Source of the DNA: Moringa oleifera
Lineage: Eukaryota; Streptophyta; Magnoliopsida; Brassicales; Moringaceae
Direction of reading: 5' to 3'
Length of the DNA: 64,000 bases
Assembly: GCA_021397835.1 (NCBI GenBank)
Contig: JAJFZO010000866.1
Span: forward strand, 131,501 to 195,500
Below, one piece after another: positions 1 through 12,719 of this stretch (the first letter of the stretch is position 1; each line of letters opens with the position of its first letter). The notes beneath the pieces are model-generated. The model made no database searches, was not told where the DNA came from, and saw only the letters and a program-made list of their open reading frames with translations. The position numbers and the translations under genes were made by a program.

Positions 1-375
1 CAACAACAACAAATTGGTCAGAAACAGCCAAAGCCAAAAGGGTGGAAAATGAAAAATGGAGGCTTTTCAGTTGCTTCAGTTCCCCAATTCAGAAGCAAAG
101 CAAGTGTTTGATGATAGACATCTATTAGCACTAACTGGTAATTCATGAATTAGGAGCATAGGGACAACGCCCCTAGCGTTCCTTCAATGTAGTCCCGCCA
201 AACTAATTCATAATTTCTCTTCTTCCACTATTTATGGTCTGCAAGTTTTGTCATCAAGACTCGGCCTTTGCCTTTGATTGGGGAGAGAACAGAACAGAGA
301 GCGCAGGTGGTAGTGCATGCCTTTATATTTATTTATTCTTTATGATTCATATTTATGAATGAAGAAGGAATATAG
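1..375. other. Upstream region and probable 5' UTR of the first gene
   Basis: No coding sequence is visible here. The stretch just before the ATG at 376 is AT-rich and probably holds the promoter and leader of the membrane-protein gene. No upstream gene end can be recognised. Confidence 0.4.
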
Positions 376-3300
376 ATGATGCTTTGTGGTTCACTGAGAG
401 ATCGAATACAGCCTTGGCTTCGCGACTATGACAAGCTCCAATCTCTCGCTGTGATCCTCATATACATTCAAGTGCGCTCTTTTCTTCACTTTTCTCTTAG
501 AACATTTCACTGTTATTTGTACTATATCTTTTCGTTCTATTTTTGCATTCAAATCTATCCAAGTTAGGGTTCAATTCATCTCTTCTTCATTTAATTGATA
601 GAATTTGATTGATTCGCGGACCGCATACTCAGTTTTTCCTTTTGTCTTTGAACACAATTATTGAAATATTATGATTGCAGATTGGGTGCGCCTTGATTGG
701 ATCGCTTGGGGCATTGTACAACGGGGTGTTGCTGATAAATTTGGCCATATCTCTGTTCGCACTGGTAGCCATCGAGAGCAGCAGTCAGAGCCTGGGCCGC
801 ACCTACGCAGTTCTCCTTTTTTGCTCCATTCTGCTCGACATTGCATGGTTCATTCTCTTCGCTCATGAGATTTGGTGTGTACCCCTCATTTCCCGTCTCT
901 TCTCCTGCACTTCCCAGCCTCTTACTTCCTTTACCAAATTATGCACTTTGATAGTATTATTTGTTTTTTTTCTTGTTGCTTTTAGTTTTTCTGGCCCCTT
1001 CTATATCACAAAGATTTTCTTTAACCTAAATCATTAATAACTAGCAATTGTCAGCTGGAGGATGAATAATTGCTAGGTGGAGCTCTCTGGACGTAATACG
1101 AACAGAGATCTATGCTTCCCATTGTTGAGATCCTTTATTTGCCCATATTCAGTTTCTGCTTGAACTTGGAGGCTGCGTACTTGATAGTGCAATGTTTATG
1201 CTTCTGGTGGGATCCGCTTCCACCACATTTTCCCTTTTCAAATCACATGCACTAGGAGACAGCTTGGTTATGCTTTCCCAGAACTATCCATTGAAGTGAT
1301 AATTTCACACAATATTGCTGATTTACATTATTGGTTCTCTATCATTCCTGTAACGTGATCTGCCTCACTGAAATGCACCTCTCTTCCCTTAAACCACACC
1401 CTTGCCATCCTTTGCATAATGTGCTGTTTCACCTATCAAGAGAAAAAAACAACCCTTCCCAATCACTCATTCTTGTTCTCAATGGGAGCAGAAAGCTTTT
1501 CTTATTATTGGCTGCCTCTTGACTTATCAAAATCTTTACTTTTGACTATTATATTGATGTAGCTCCTCTGGAATTCTGTAAATTTCACCTTTTGCAATGT
1601 TTCACCTCCTAGAGTTTTGATCTCAAGACGCCATTCAACATGAGTTTGCCGAGCAGCCATTTAGAAATTGGCATTAAATTACAGTGTCATCTGAAAGCTC
1701 CTAAATTGAGATATGTTTTTCTGTAAGCAAATTGAGATACATTTTACTGATGTTTGTCTTGTTGATAGGACCTTTTTCATTTGTTTTTGGTTGACAACTC
1801 TTGAGCCATATTTCTTTCATTGTTTTCCTTGTTGGAATTCTGTTTTGCTGTTGTTCTTCTCCTGTCACATTACAAGAATTCATATGTCTTGTCAATAGAA
1901 AAATGGTCCAATGTAGTCATCTTTCCCATGCCTTAAATATAAGACTAGTGATATTAGTTCCTCGACTGAAGGGAAGTTACTGCTTTCATCCATGTCTGGA
2001 ACTGGTCGAGAAGTTGGGTCAAACTTCCTTTTATTTCTTGGTTGTTACTATTGTCTTCTTTACTAGTCTGACTTTGTACCTTCTTTTGTTCTTAGTGTGA
2101 TTCTTGTTTTTCTTCTCAGCAATCCACTAAAAGGAAGGAATCTCTATCTTGATTGCTGTTATTCTTGATTAACTTAATTATATGTATCTTCTGCATCTGT
2201 GATTATGATATGATATCTCAGTTGGAAACTTTGAAAACTTTTACCAGATAATGCCATGTGATGCAATTGAATATCATGTTTTGAATGAATTTGCGTTATT
2301 TCTTTTTTGTGTTAATGAATTTTTGAATTGATTCTGTCATTGTGATTGTTACTCAGTTCTTTAACAGAAAACTTTACTGGTGTATGCAGGAGCATTTCCT
2401 CCGGGAGTTATGGAATATTTTTTATGTTTTCTGTAAAACTCACACTGGCAATGCAGATTATTGGATTTACTGTGAGGTTATCATCCTCACTCTTGTGGAT
2501 TCAGATTTACAGGTTGGGGGCTTCTTACGTAGATGCTACAGTTCCTCGTGAAGCGGACTTTGATTTAAGAAATAGTTTTCTAAGTCCTGCAACTCCTGCT
2601 GTAATTAGACAATGCTCAGGCTCTGATGATGTTTTAGGAGGCTCTATCTATGACCCTGCCTATTACTCCTCTCTCTTTGAGGATGGTCCAGAGTGTAGGA
2701 ATTCTCCTGGGGTACATATTCCTTCATATGCACATGAACCTAACATATTTCAGCTTGTTTAAGTGGTCTTTCCTTGTTTTCTATCAACTTGTTTGAAGTT
2801 ACTTCGTTGCATATTCTATATTATATAATACAATGGTGGTGCAATAAATTGTTTATTAGATGTCTCATGGACACAGATCAGTGTCCTTAATCTGTAGGAA
2901 TTTGGTTTTTTTCTTACCTAGGATTTCAGGAGGCTGACATGGCTGGGTATACTTTTGAATGGATAAAGATGGAAGATTGGAATATTGCTGCATAGTTGTT
3001 ATTGATATGCACAAATTGGACTAGATTAGTACCATTGGAATACTTGGCATTGTCACTTGCCATTATAGTAATCCCTTAAAATCGATTTAGTTGTTGTGAA
3101 TGGTTTAAGGATGAAACTAAATAAAGTGTTGATTTCTGAAGGGATCCTCTAGGGTTTTGTTCACTCTATGTAATGGGAGCATTTATTTCTTTACCAAAGT
3201 GATCAATCACTCATGAGTTGTGAGAGCTCTCATATTTGACACATGGGAAGAGTACTAAAAGTAGTTGCAACTAATTTTACTTTAAAGACTTGCTACTAAG

Positions 3301-4145
3301 CACTTTCTTATGTTGCCATCAGTTAGATAAAAATAGTTCTTTATGAACTGTTACTTTGAGAGTGTATAAAATTTGCACCATATATGAGAATACACACACA
3401 CACACAGACACACATTGTATTTGATTTATTTAATTGATATGTTGCTGTTGTAATGTTGCTACTGTTCTATATGGCAGTTTCATCTGATCTATAGTCTTTC
3501 TGTTCCCTTCACTGAATCAACACTTGCATGTCTTTTGCCTATTTGCTATCTGTTGCAGTGTCCCAATTATGCTATTGGTGAAAACGGATCTACTTCAAAT
3601 GCTGAATCTTCACAACTGAAGGCATGCATAAGCAGAGCCTTGCAGACAATTGATGTAAGTGCTGTGTAAGGCATCCATAAGCAGATCCCTTAGAATTGTG
3701 TTTTAACACATGTTAGATTTTGTATTTCATGTTGAAATTTGAAATTGGATAACCTCTAAGACCTTTTGTTTGTTGGAAACTGATCTCCAATTTTCCGCTG
3801 GTTGTACAGTCTGTACATATAAGGTTACTTCTTCCTGCTGGAAGAATGTTTAAATTGATGGGTTGATTTATTCGATGATGTGGCTATATATGATACGTGT
3901 CAAACTGTAGGGCATGATGTCTGGATGTTGAAACATTCAATGTTATCTTTGATTGTTGACTTGAAGCACTTTAATTATTATATAACAATTCTGCAGTTTA
4001 TGTATGGAATAATTGACTCTGCCAAAAGTAGATGTAGTTTTTTGTTAATTTTGGTCACTGGTGAGTTGCACTTGCTTGCCTGCTAGCTAACTGGATCCAA
4101 TTCTTGCAGGAGGAGAAGTTGACAAGAAAGCCTGAAATAGTTTGA
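376..4145 (+). CDS. Small four-helix membrane protein (AGTRAP-like or unnamed plant family)
   Basis: Rebuilt exons are 376-471, 681-874, 2390-2711, 3559-3654 and 4110-4145, all with GT-AG borders and matching phases, giving 247 residues. After a short N-terminus (RDRIQPWLRDYDKLQ) come four hydrophobic segments at about residues 20-42, 46-63, 70-90 and 103-127. A hydrophilic Ser/Asp-rich tail of about 115 residues follows. The topology resembles plant proteins annotated as type-1 angiotensin II receptor-associated-like, and that name rests on memory of such annotations. The neighbours suggest, also from memory, a link to the Arabidopsis locus named RHIP1 (At4g26410), but I recall that product as a soluble helical bundle, so I leave the symbol blank. 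A second ATG follows immediately at 379. Function is unknown; an endomembrane or plasma-membrane location is inferred from the helices. Confidence 0.72.
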
Positions 4146-4807
4146 ACTTTAAGTATGGTGTGCTGAGAGAAATCTGGCCTTTGGAATTTGTTTGTGGCAT
4201 TTACGAAAAAGCCGAGCTTGTAAGGCAGTGGGCAGATAAGTATTGTTTTGTTTGGCCATGTGAGGAATGGGAATAGGATCTCTAGAGTTGCCCATTTTTA
4301 ACCTTGCTTCCTACCCTTTGGCAACAAGTCATAGTTAAGAATCACAGAGCTAGTAAGATATTGAGTTTATTTGGTGCGTAGTATAAGATGAAAGGTTTCT
4401 GAGTATTTCTAAACTCACGTGGAATTGCGATCAAACAGACTGGACAGATGGGAAGAAAGATGGATGTTTTTTTGGGAAGAATGTCAATTGCTAACAGGGA
4501 TTTGGATGTGTTGCAGTGCAGGCAAGGAGCAGAAGAAAGGTGGTGAAGGTGTGGGTGACTGCTATGCGAGCACATCAGTTGCATCTACGCCTCAAGTTAC
4601 TTCCAGCTAACAGTGAGCAGCCCCTTTGATTACTTGCAGTTGCTTGGAGTTAGATAAAGATTGTCTTTCAGTTTTCCACAGTTCCTGGAAACATGATTTG
4701 CAGAACATTGGGAATGGGTGCTTTTCTGTTTTAACTTTAACACGGGAGTTTTGGGAATGATCTTTTTTTATTCTTAGCTGCTCGATTGTCTGCTGACATA
4801 TTCTGGT

Positions 4808-4855
4808 CATGTTCATGTTCATGTTCATGTTCACGTACATGTCCATGTCCATGTC
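4808..4855. repeat. Degenerate CATGTT/CATGTC hexanucleotide repeat
   Basis: About eight hexamer steps of CATGTT drift into CATGTC. The array makes short open frames on both strands, which I read as repeat artefacts. Confidence 0.9.
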
Positions 4856-5004
4856 GGATGCAGCCAAGGTTCCCAGAAGGAGAAAAAGAAACAAGAAGTG
4901 AAGGGTTATGGCCCTGCAAGCCCATTCAGTGGTCTTTTTTCTATAATGCTTTAATAACGAGTTATGTAAATATAAAAGGCAAAATATGGGTCTGATATTT
5001 GATG

Positions 5005-5006
<2 letters not shown>

Positions 5007-5033
<27 letters not shown>
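5007..5033 (+). repeat. GAGGGT hexamer array with G-quadruplex pattern
   Basis: Five GGG tracts (5007, 5013, 5019, 5025 and 5031) are separated by uniform three-base TGA loops. This fits the canonical pattern for an intramolecular G-quadruplex and lies about 1.2 kb upstream of the RING-finger start codon. Confidence 0.9.
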
Positions 5034-5035
<2 letters not shown>

Positions 5036-6245
5036 CCACGCGTCTTCCTTTGGTAAAACGTATTTAATTAGTATTATGGCAAATGACGCATCTTAAATAA
5101 AAATTAGTAAAAAAAAAAGCTAAACATGATCACTTAATTCTCTGCTCTTTGTCAAATCAACAACCCACACGACGGTGAGGACGCGGTTTGGGTAAACAGT
5201 TCTGCCTACGTCCTTCATCCCCGCTTTCTCTTTTCTCAAACACCGTGCACGAACGCCACTCTCTCGCGCCAAGGGTACAATTTCTCTCGCTCTTCTTCTC
5301 TCTTTTTTCGTTTCTCCCGAATTTCCCATATCTTTCTTCTCTCTTTTCTATATAATTTTAATACTCCCTATTTAAGCCGGGTGTTTGGGTCTCAAATGGG
5401 AAACTTGTTGATGATAATCATAAATATCTGCGGTGTGTCTGGGTCAAATACTGTCTAAATGACCAATCCTATTATGGTACTGCTCTGATGCGTCTACATC
5501 CCTGAATCTCTTGTGCCTAAGCCACTTCCCCCTTTTATGTTCGTTGCCACCTGAAACCCTCTTCTTAATTCAGATTTGTCGTCATATTTTGCTCTTTCAG
5601 ATTCTGGGTCTTTTAAGATATCTTTTTTTTTTCCCTGCTCAAACTGTGGCGCTGTTTTTTTTTTTTTTTTTCTCTATTTCTGCTTTTGGTAAGAACTTTT
5701 TTTCTCCGCCTCCCCCCGTCCCCCTTTTCTTAATGCTTTGATTTGTCAGTTGTTGCAGATTATTACTTGGTTCCTTTATTTTCCTTAATTTTCCTGGTGT
5801 GGGGATCTAAAATCTTGTTAGAACTTTGATTAATTTTGCCCAGTCGAACCATCATTTTTTCCAAAATATTTTTTCTTTAATTTGATGCTGTTTTGTGCGG
5901 CTGATATATTTCTCTTCTTCATTTTCTGCCTTCCCTTGCGATCTTTCCGCAGCTGCCTCTATGGTAAACTTTGATTTCCACATGATTGGTTTGGGCGTTT
6001 TTTGGGCATTTCTGGCTTCCCTGTGAATTATTGGCAGCGTTTCAAGCCAATTTGTGGTTTTCCATTTTCTTTTTTCGTTCATGGGCTGGATCTATTAATA
6101 TTTTCCCTGATGAGGGTTCTAGTAATTCTTTCCATGTGAACTACAGATGGGAGTTATTGATTTTGCTTGAGTTTCTTGTATTTGATTCTTTCGGTTTTGA
6201 TTATGGCAGAGACAAAAAAGGTGATTAGGAAAAGAGAATAAAAGA

Positions 6246-7340
6246 ATGGAGGAAGCAATGGCAGCAAGGTATTGGTGTCACATGTGCTCGCAAATGGTGA
6301 ACCCTATAATGGAAGTTGAGATCAAGTGCCCATTCTGTCATAGCGGATTTGTTGAAGAAACGGGCAGCAGTACAAGGGAAAATCAGGACTCTGATACTGA
6401 TTTTGGATCTGACCGAGCCCTCTCCCTTTGGGCTCCAATCTTGCTTGGCATGATGGGCAATCCCCACCGCAGAAGAAGGCTTAGGAGAACAGAGTTTGAG
6501 GAGGAGGATGATGAAAATAATGATGGTGATGCCATCCATGGTGGGGAAACTGATCTGGACCGAGAACTTGAATCCATTATTCGGCGGAGGAGAAGAAGCT
6601 CAGCTACCATTTTGCAACTGCTTCAGGGAATTCGAGCTGGAATGGCATCTGAATCTGAGAATTCTGAAAATGATAGGGATCGGGAGAGAGATAGAGATAG
6701 GGAAAGAGATCGTGTCATTCTGATTAACCCTTTCAATCAGACAATCATTGTACAGGGTTCTTATGATTCGAATCAGGGCCAGAGTAATGGTCCTATAGGA
6801 TCTTTTGGAGATTATTTCATTGGACCTGGGTTGGATTTGTTGCTTCAACATTTGGCTGAAAATGATCCAAATAGGTATGGCACGCCACCAGCACAGAAGG
6901 AGGCTGTTGATGCAATGCCTACTGTGCAAATTGGGGGGACTTCACAGTGTTCAGTATGTTTGGAGGATTTTGAGATTGGTGCTGAAGCAAAGGAAATGCC
7001 ATGTAAACATAAATTTCATAGTGGGTGCATATTGCCATGGCTTGAGCTTCATAGTTCCTGTCCTGTTTGTAGGTACCAACTACCGTCCAATGAATCCAAG
7101 CTTGATGCTGAAAGGTCCAGGAGCATCGGTAATGAGAGGGAGAGTGACCATATTAATGGTCATGGTGGCACTGAAGATGGAGATGGCGACGGGATAAATG
7201 GAAGGGGGAGAAGGTTTTCGATTCCGTGGCCTTTCAATAGTTTATTTTCTTCTTCTTCAGGGTCTCAGTCTGTTGGGGGTAGTTCATCTTCGACTTCAGG
7301 TTCTCATTCTGCAAATTCTTCTCAAACAGACGGGAATTGA
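6246..7340 (+). CDS. Zinc-ribbon/RING-H2 E3 ubiquitin ligase (RING1/ATCRT1-like)
   Basis: A single coding exon of 364 residues. The N-terminus has a zinc-ribbon typical of this plant family: WCHMCSQ at about residues 10-16 and CPFC near 29. An acidic and Arg/Asp-rich middle follows. The RING-H2 domain spans about 236-276, with CSVC, then PCKHKFHSGC, then CPVCR, giving the C3H2C3 ligand order. The tail is Ser/Gly-rich. In this family the RING recruits a ubiquitin-charged E2; substrates are unknown. No membrane segment is seen. The leader appears to carry an intron (about 5689-6209, TTTTG|GTAAGA to GGCAG), so the CDS is intronless but the transcript is probably spliced. It converges with the pyruvate kinase gene, stop to stop about 945 bp apart. 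The start gives the family N-terminus MEEA. Confidence 0.93.
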   Translation: MEEAMAARYWCHMCSQMVNPIMEVEIKCPFCHSGFVEETGSSTRENQDSDTDFGSDRALSLWAPILLGMMGNPHRRRRLRRTEFEEEDDENNDGDAIHGGETDLDRELESIIRRRRRSSATILQLLQGIRAGMASESENSENDRDRERDRDRERDRVILINPFNQTIIVQGSYDSNQGQSNGPIGSFGDYFIGPGLDLLLQHLAENDPNRYGTPPAQKEAVDAMPTVQIGGTSQCSVCLEDFEIGAEAKEMPCKHKFHSGCILPWLELHSSCPVCRYQLPSNESKLDAERSRSIGNERESDHINGHGGTEDGDGDGINGRGRRFSIPWPFNSLFSSSSGSQSVGGSSSSTSGSHSANSSQTDGN

Positions 7341-8285
7341 GTTCATTTCTGTGAATTGTGGTATCGGCATCTTGTTGTCCATGTTGCTTGAATATGCTGG
7401 CTTGCTTATGTACATAATATCTTGCTGAATTTCATTCTTGGAAGAACAAATGGTGTTTTCATCTGCCTGTGCTGTTGTAGATCCTATGCTGCCTTATAAG
7501 AGTCTCTGCTATTGCTACTTTCACCTACGTTTCTCATATGTATATTCTTTTTTAATGATTGGTTTGAGAGATTCAAGAGCATTTGTTAGTGGCAGGTGGG
7601 CTTTCTGCTTGATTTGATTTGGTCATAATAATAGGAGGTGGAGCCTTTTCAAGGCTTAGTTAAAGATGAGGTTTTGAGAATAGCCACGGGTTCCAACTCT
7701 GCTGGTGAACTTTAAGCTGCAAGTTGTTGGATTTATCAATTTCATGTAATCTGTTCAAGTGAAGCAAGCGAGAATAATGCATTAAAGCAAAAAGTGCTGT
7801 TTATGTGCCTGGGATTATCTGAATTATAAAGTTTTGGTAACTTGCTTATAGTGGAGAGTGAGTACCAGTATTATGTATAAGGTTTTTTAGTATGTTATTT
7901 ATTTAGGTGTGAATGCAGCATTCTTTCCCTTCTTTTTATCCCCCCTTTGCTAAGGCATCTATTCACATGAGCGCTTGCAAGATTATGTTCCCAGTGCTTC
8001 CTGGACATGCCCAACCAGAATCCGGAACTGCATTACTACCATATTACTCAATCCATTCAAGAAACAAACTTGCACTTTTATATTTTCATATTATGAATAG
8101 ATAGGAAAGAGCCCCGTGGATGCCAGGAAGTTGAGTTCATGATTCCCATCAAAACACTTTAATCATGTTTTTCTCATGACAGATATAACAAAGAACAAAA
8201 GAGAAACAAAGCTACACATCCTGATGCTGAGTGCTGATTCTGGCAAAACAAAAACCGAAGATGAAAAAACAAGTCCTAACCATTT
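7341..8285. other. Convergent 3' UTR region
   Basis: No coding sequence is seen. This holds the 3' ends of the RING gene (+) and pyruvate kinase gene (-); the two transcripts approach each other from opposite sides. Confidence 0.6.
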
Positions 8286-11200
8286 TCACTTCACAGTCAA
8301 GATCTTGATCACAGATGCATTTTCAACTCGAAGCAGAGCCACAACTGAGTCCTCGTTCTTGCACAGTCCTTTTTTCTTCCCATGTTGAATAGCAAACTCA
8401 ATTGCTTCTTCAGTTGATTCTTCGTGAGAAGCCCTTGCTGATCCTGCATATAAAACTGGAACCAACCCACGGAAAATAAGGCTATGCCTTGCTGGAGCTT
8501 CATCACTGCATGACCAGTCAAAACAATCAGTCTTAATCTCGGGGACTACCACAGACAAAATGGGCATCCCTGGCCTGTATTTAGCCACCAGCTTTGCAGT
8601 ACTACCTCCCCTGGTTAAGACCAGTATAAGAGCTGCTTTTGCTGAATTTGCTGTTCTCACAGCAGAAGATGCCAGGCTCTCTAATGGGCTCATGGGCACT
8701 GGTGAGTGTTCCATAACCCTTTTGAAGACATCCCCATAATCAAGTGTGCTTTCTGCTTCTATGCATATTCTTGCCATGGTCCGCACAGCAAGTTCTGGAT
8801 ATGCTCCTGCAGCAGTTTCGCCACTTAACATCACACAGTCCGTGCCATCAATAACTGCATTGGCCACATCAGTAGCTTCAGCTCTGGTAGGTCGCGGAGA
8901 TTTAATCATGGACTCCAACATTTGGGTTGCTGTAACAACAGGTTTTCCTTGGATGTTGCACTTGTAGATCATCACTTTCTGTGCCAGGAAAATCTTTTCG
9001 ATTGGAATCTCCATTCCGAGGTCACCTCGTGCCACCATAAATGCATCTGAATTTGCAAGGATGTCATCAAAGTTTGCCACACCTTCTTGGTTTTCAACCT
9101 ACCAGAAATGTTTTAGAGCAAAAACAATTAAGTGTTGTAACCTGAAATACACCAAGCAACTTCTTTACAAGAAAAACTTATATCAACATGCAATTGTCCG
9201 ATTGAACCTTCATTATACTTTCAGTCACCCTAGTAGCAAAAGGCACCTTCCCATTTGGTCTGATTTTTGACGTCCGATAGCAGCACCCAACAAGAAAGGA
9301 CTTCCAATGAAAAAAAAGAAAAGAAAAAATGTCACTGAGGTCAATTTACCTTTGACATGAGAAGAATATTCTTAGCATGTTTTCCTAGCAGCTTTCGCAC
9401 CTCCACAAGGTCTGAGCCCTTTCGGACAAAAGATAGGGCAATCATATCAATTTGATTGGGAATACCCCATCCTAGAATATCTTCCTTGTCTTTCTCAGTC
9501 AACGTAGGAAGATCCACAACAACCCCCGGAAGATTAACATTCTTCCTTTCACCAAGAACTGCAGAGTTTTCGCAGCGACAGTGAACCAAGCCCTTTTCTT
9601 TGTCACAAGATAAAACAGTAAAGGAAATTGTACCGTCAGCACAAAGTATCACCATCCGTGGCTTGACATCCTCAGCCAACTTCTTATAGCTCATGCATAT
9701 CATATTTTCATCACCCTTAATGTTATAGTCAGTAGATATGATGATACTTTGGCCTTGTTTCAGCTGGATGGGTTTGCCATCCTTCAAAAATCCAGTTCGG
9801 ATCTCTGGACCCTGCAACACATGTATAAAATGAACGGTTATTACTCCTCAGATTACCTGTCTTAGATAGAAAGCTTGCCTAAATCTTAGACAGCCAGCCA
9901 ACAGCTATGGCTTAATTTAGATTGAGCTTGACTTATCCAGAACAAGAACAATTTTGAAGCCCACAGTAATTTTAAAGCAATGACTAAAAATAAAGCCAAC
10001 ATGCAAAAATTCAAACAATTCAGCTTATAGAAGTTTTTTGGCTAGGAGATGATGTAGGCATCATTGATAGAGCCAGACGTCCACATACACTTTTCAAACA
10101 ATTCAGATTGAATAGAAGTTTGCCCTTTATGCATTAGGCAGATAGAAGAATACACGAGAAACAAGTCCAATTTCTGCAAATTCCATCATCAAGAACCACA
10201 AAGAAACATACAGAAAATAATGACTGTAGAAAAACTTTCTGAAACATAACAAAGCATAATTACAAATAGTCATTATTCAGATTACAACTGAAGGGGTTTG
10301 ACACATTACAACCATCTTATTAGCAATTTCTTCTACTCACCAACAATATGACGTACTCCAACCAGCACGTATTGTGCTCTAAGTTATGAACAGTGAGTTT
10401 TTGATAACGGCATAGTAAGGCCAAGGTGACAATTATGACTTTACCAACAGCTCATAACTGGAAGCTGCTAATCCTAAATGCACTGCCTTATCTGCATATT
10501 TTTCATTTGGAAATGCTTCAGATTGTGGTTCCAATCTGGAAGACTGAGAACATAAGCATCAGTGAACAGTAAAATTCTTAAGCCACAGACTGTTGAAAGC
10601 AAGGAAATTCTCTAAAGATCCAGTTTACAGTGAGCAGCAGAGAGAGAGCTTTAGTCAGAAAAGCATGAATGATAAAGTTGAACAGGCATTTGGACCATTA
10701 GATAATTCTCGCTGAAGTGTGAAAGAAACTGTATCTACCTTCATAAGATCTTCCTAGGCATCCCAATGATCGGGTGAGTAAAATATCTCAATTTGTTTCT
10801 AATGTATCCATGCATGTAAACCTAACAAGCAAAAGCTGCTGTTCATTTTAATAGTTTGAAATTCGTGAGAAATTAGTTGGGAAAGAATGAAGTTTAAGTT
10901 GGCAGGAACTACTGAAGGAAATGGAAATCCTTTTGGCAAATAAAAGAATTGTAGCTATTAACAAATAGCTTAGCCAATACAGATATCATCCTTATTTGTG
11001 CATGTGTCTCGGAGAGCCTTTAATTTCTCCAAGAGTAGAAGATACAAATAGGAGACCCATGAGTAGCAAGGGACAAAACAATCAACACCCGCACCTGAAA
11101 TTACGGATATAACCCAGATGTAAAGGAAAGAAACAAAACATCTCAGCGCATAATTGAATTAGTATACAGGGTAAATATCAAAATAAATACTGCAATATTC

Positions 11201-11653
11201 ACGTTTCTTAATCAAATCTCTGTAGCATTTTTTAAACCAATTTTACTTTGACAATCACCTACTATTATATCTTACACAAACAACAATGAAATTTACGACC
11301 AAGGAAACGAGCACACCTGCTCACAGATATCTGGATCAGAAAGAGATATGAAGAACAACAAATCAATAACCTAGATGCGACAGGTGAAAAATGTAAACCT
11401 TGGTATCGAGCATGACAGCACAGAGGATACCGGTGTTGAGCATGGCTTGCTTAAGATTGTCGAGGGTCTCTTGGTGATAGGCGTGAGATCCGTGAGAGAA
11501 GTTGAAGCGAGCAACGTTCATGCCAGCTCTCAACAGCTTCTCGATCATGGGCACTGACCTCGATGCAGGCCCCAGAGTGCATACGATCTTCGTCTTGGGC
11601 TTCTTCTCCATTATGATGGCACCTGTTTCGCCAGTGTAGTTCATGGACTCCAT
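8286..11653 (-). CDS. Cytosolic pyruvate kinase
   Basis: Exons in coding order are 11653-11399, 9811-9350 and 9098-8286, giving 509 residues, the usual length for plant cytosolic isoforms. The enzyme converts phosphoenolpyruvate and ADP to pyruvate and ATP, the last step of glycolysis. Visible family signatures are [12 protein letters not shown] and the K+/nucleotide-site segment NFSHG in exon 1, LDTKGPEIRTG across the first junction, [10 protein letters not shown] in exon 2, and [10 protein letters not shown] followed by ATQMLESM and MLSGETAAG in exon 3. There is no transit peptide: only about 18 residues precede the conserved core, which argues against a plastid form. Intron 1 is long (about 1.6 kb). 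The leader contains a CT/GA repeat. It is tandem with the glucosidase II beta gene upstream on the same strand. Confidence 0.97.
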
Positions 11654-12477
11654 TTCTTTTTCTATCTTTTACAGCAAGGATATCCCAAAGAAAAGAGCCC
11701 TATATAATTTTCTCTCTCAGAAGAAGAAGAAGAAAAGAAGCAAGTACTCAGATTTAATTAATGGTTGACAGTGATGCAAACTAGGGTGGGACGGAGAGGA
11801 AGAGAAAAAGAGAGAGAGAGAGAGAAGCGTGTTGAGTGCTGTGGTTAGTAGAATAATAATATATGATTGATGACAACAAGTGAGAGGAGAGTTTGCTTGA
11901 GCATGAAGCAGTGGCAAGAGAGAGGGAGAATCAATCAAAGGAGGAATAGGTTGGTTGCTTTCGTGCTAGGGGGTATTGAAAATTGAAAATTCAGCGGTCA
12001 TTTTCTGCCACTTTTTGTTGCCAGGCCCAGCAGGTCAATGACTCAATGGCGGTGCCCTGGCGCTGGTAATGTCTATTAAGTTGACGATTTCACTAAATAT
12101 TTTAAATATGGAGTATGGCGGGTTGAGCTTATTCCCATGGGCCATGGCCTGCATTCATCCCATTATTTCTTACTTTGCCCACATTTTCCTTTTATGAAGA
12201 GAAGAATCATTTGCCTTCCCAAAGCTTTCAACTCTACTCGTTCAGCTTTTCACCATTTTACTCTTCAATTCTTTGACCAATTCCTCCCTCATGCCCCAGC
12301 CGGCAGCCCCACAAAATAAAATATAAGAAAGCATTCTCTTTCCACCTTGATTACAGTGCAAAGCTGAGGGAACCAAGTAAAAAAAAAAAATCCAGTTCGC
12401 TCAAATCTCTCTAAACAAATCCAGCTGCTCACACATTCAAAAAACAGTAAATCCCATCTCTATCAAACACCGGCCAA

Positions 12478-12555
12478 ACACTTCCAGCTTCCCAGCCTTG
12501 TAGCCATGGCAAACAGACACTTCCAGCTTCCCAGCCTTGTAGCCATGGCAAACAG
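12478..12555. repeat. Perfect 39-bp tandem duplication
   Basis: Copies at 12478-12516 and 12517-12555 are identical and abut. Each contains the sequence TAGCCATGGCAAACAG. Confidence 0.95.
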
Positions 12556-12693
12556 CCGCTTAAAGCTCCAATCATTTCATTGATATTCATTCCTTTAACT
12601 CCGCTTTAATCTTCAGACTGTTCTTTCTCACCATTCCCGAACACATTCAGGAGAGAAAAAGTTGGACTGACAAGTTTAGCATACAGCCATTGG

Positions 12694-12719
12694 GGTGTGT
12701 GTGTGTGTGTGTGTGTGTG
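12694..12719. repeat. (GT)n microsatellite
   Basis: An uninterrupted GT dinucleotide run between the glucosidase II beta stop and the pyruvate kinase start. It is likely to be length-polymorphic. Confidence 0.9.

Larger units (their letters stand above)
4146..5400. other. 3' region of the membrane-protein gene and RING-gene promoter
   Basis: No confident coding exon is present. It holds the likely 3' UTR of the first gene, a degenerate hexanucleotide repeat (4808-4855), a G-rich hexamer array (5007-5033) and a pyrimidine-rich stretch with a TATA-like TCTATATAA near 5347. These lie ahead of the RING-gene transcript. Confidence 0.5.

Noticed and set aside
4786..4995. Short Cys/Ser-repeat frame and its antisense partner
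   Set aside because: Both are translations of the hexanucleotide repeat.
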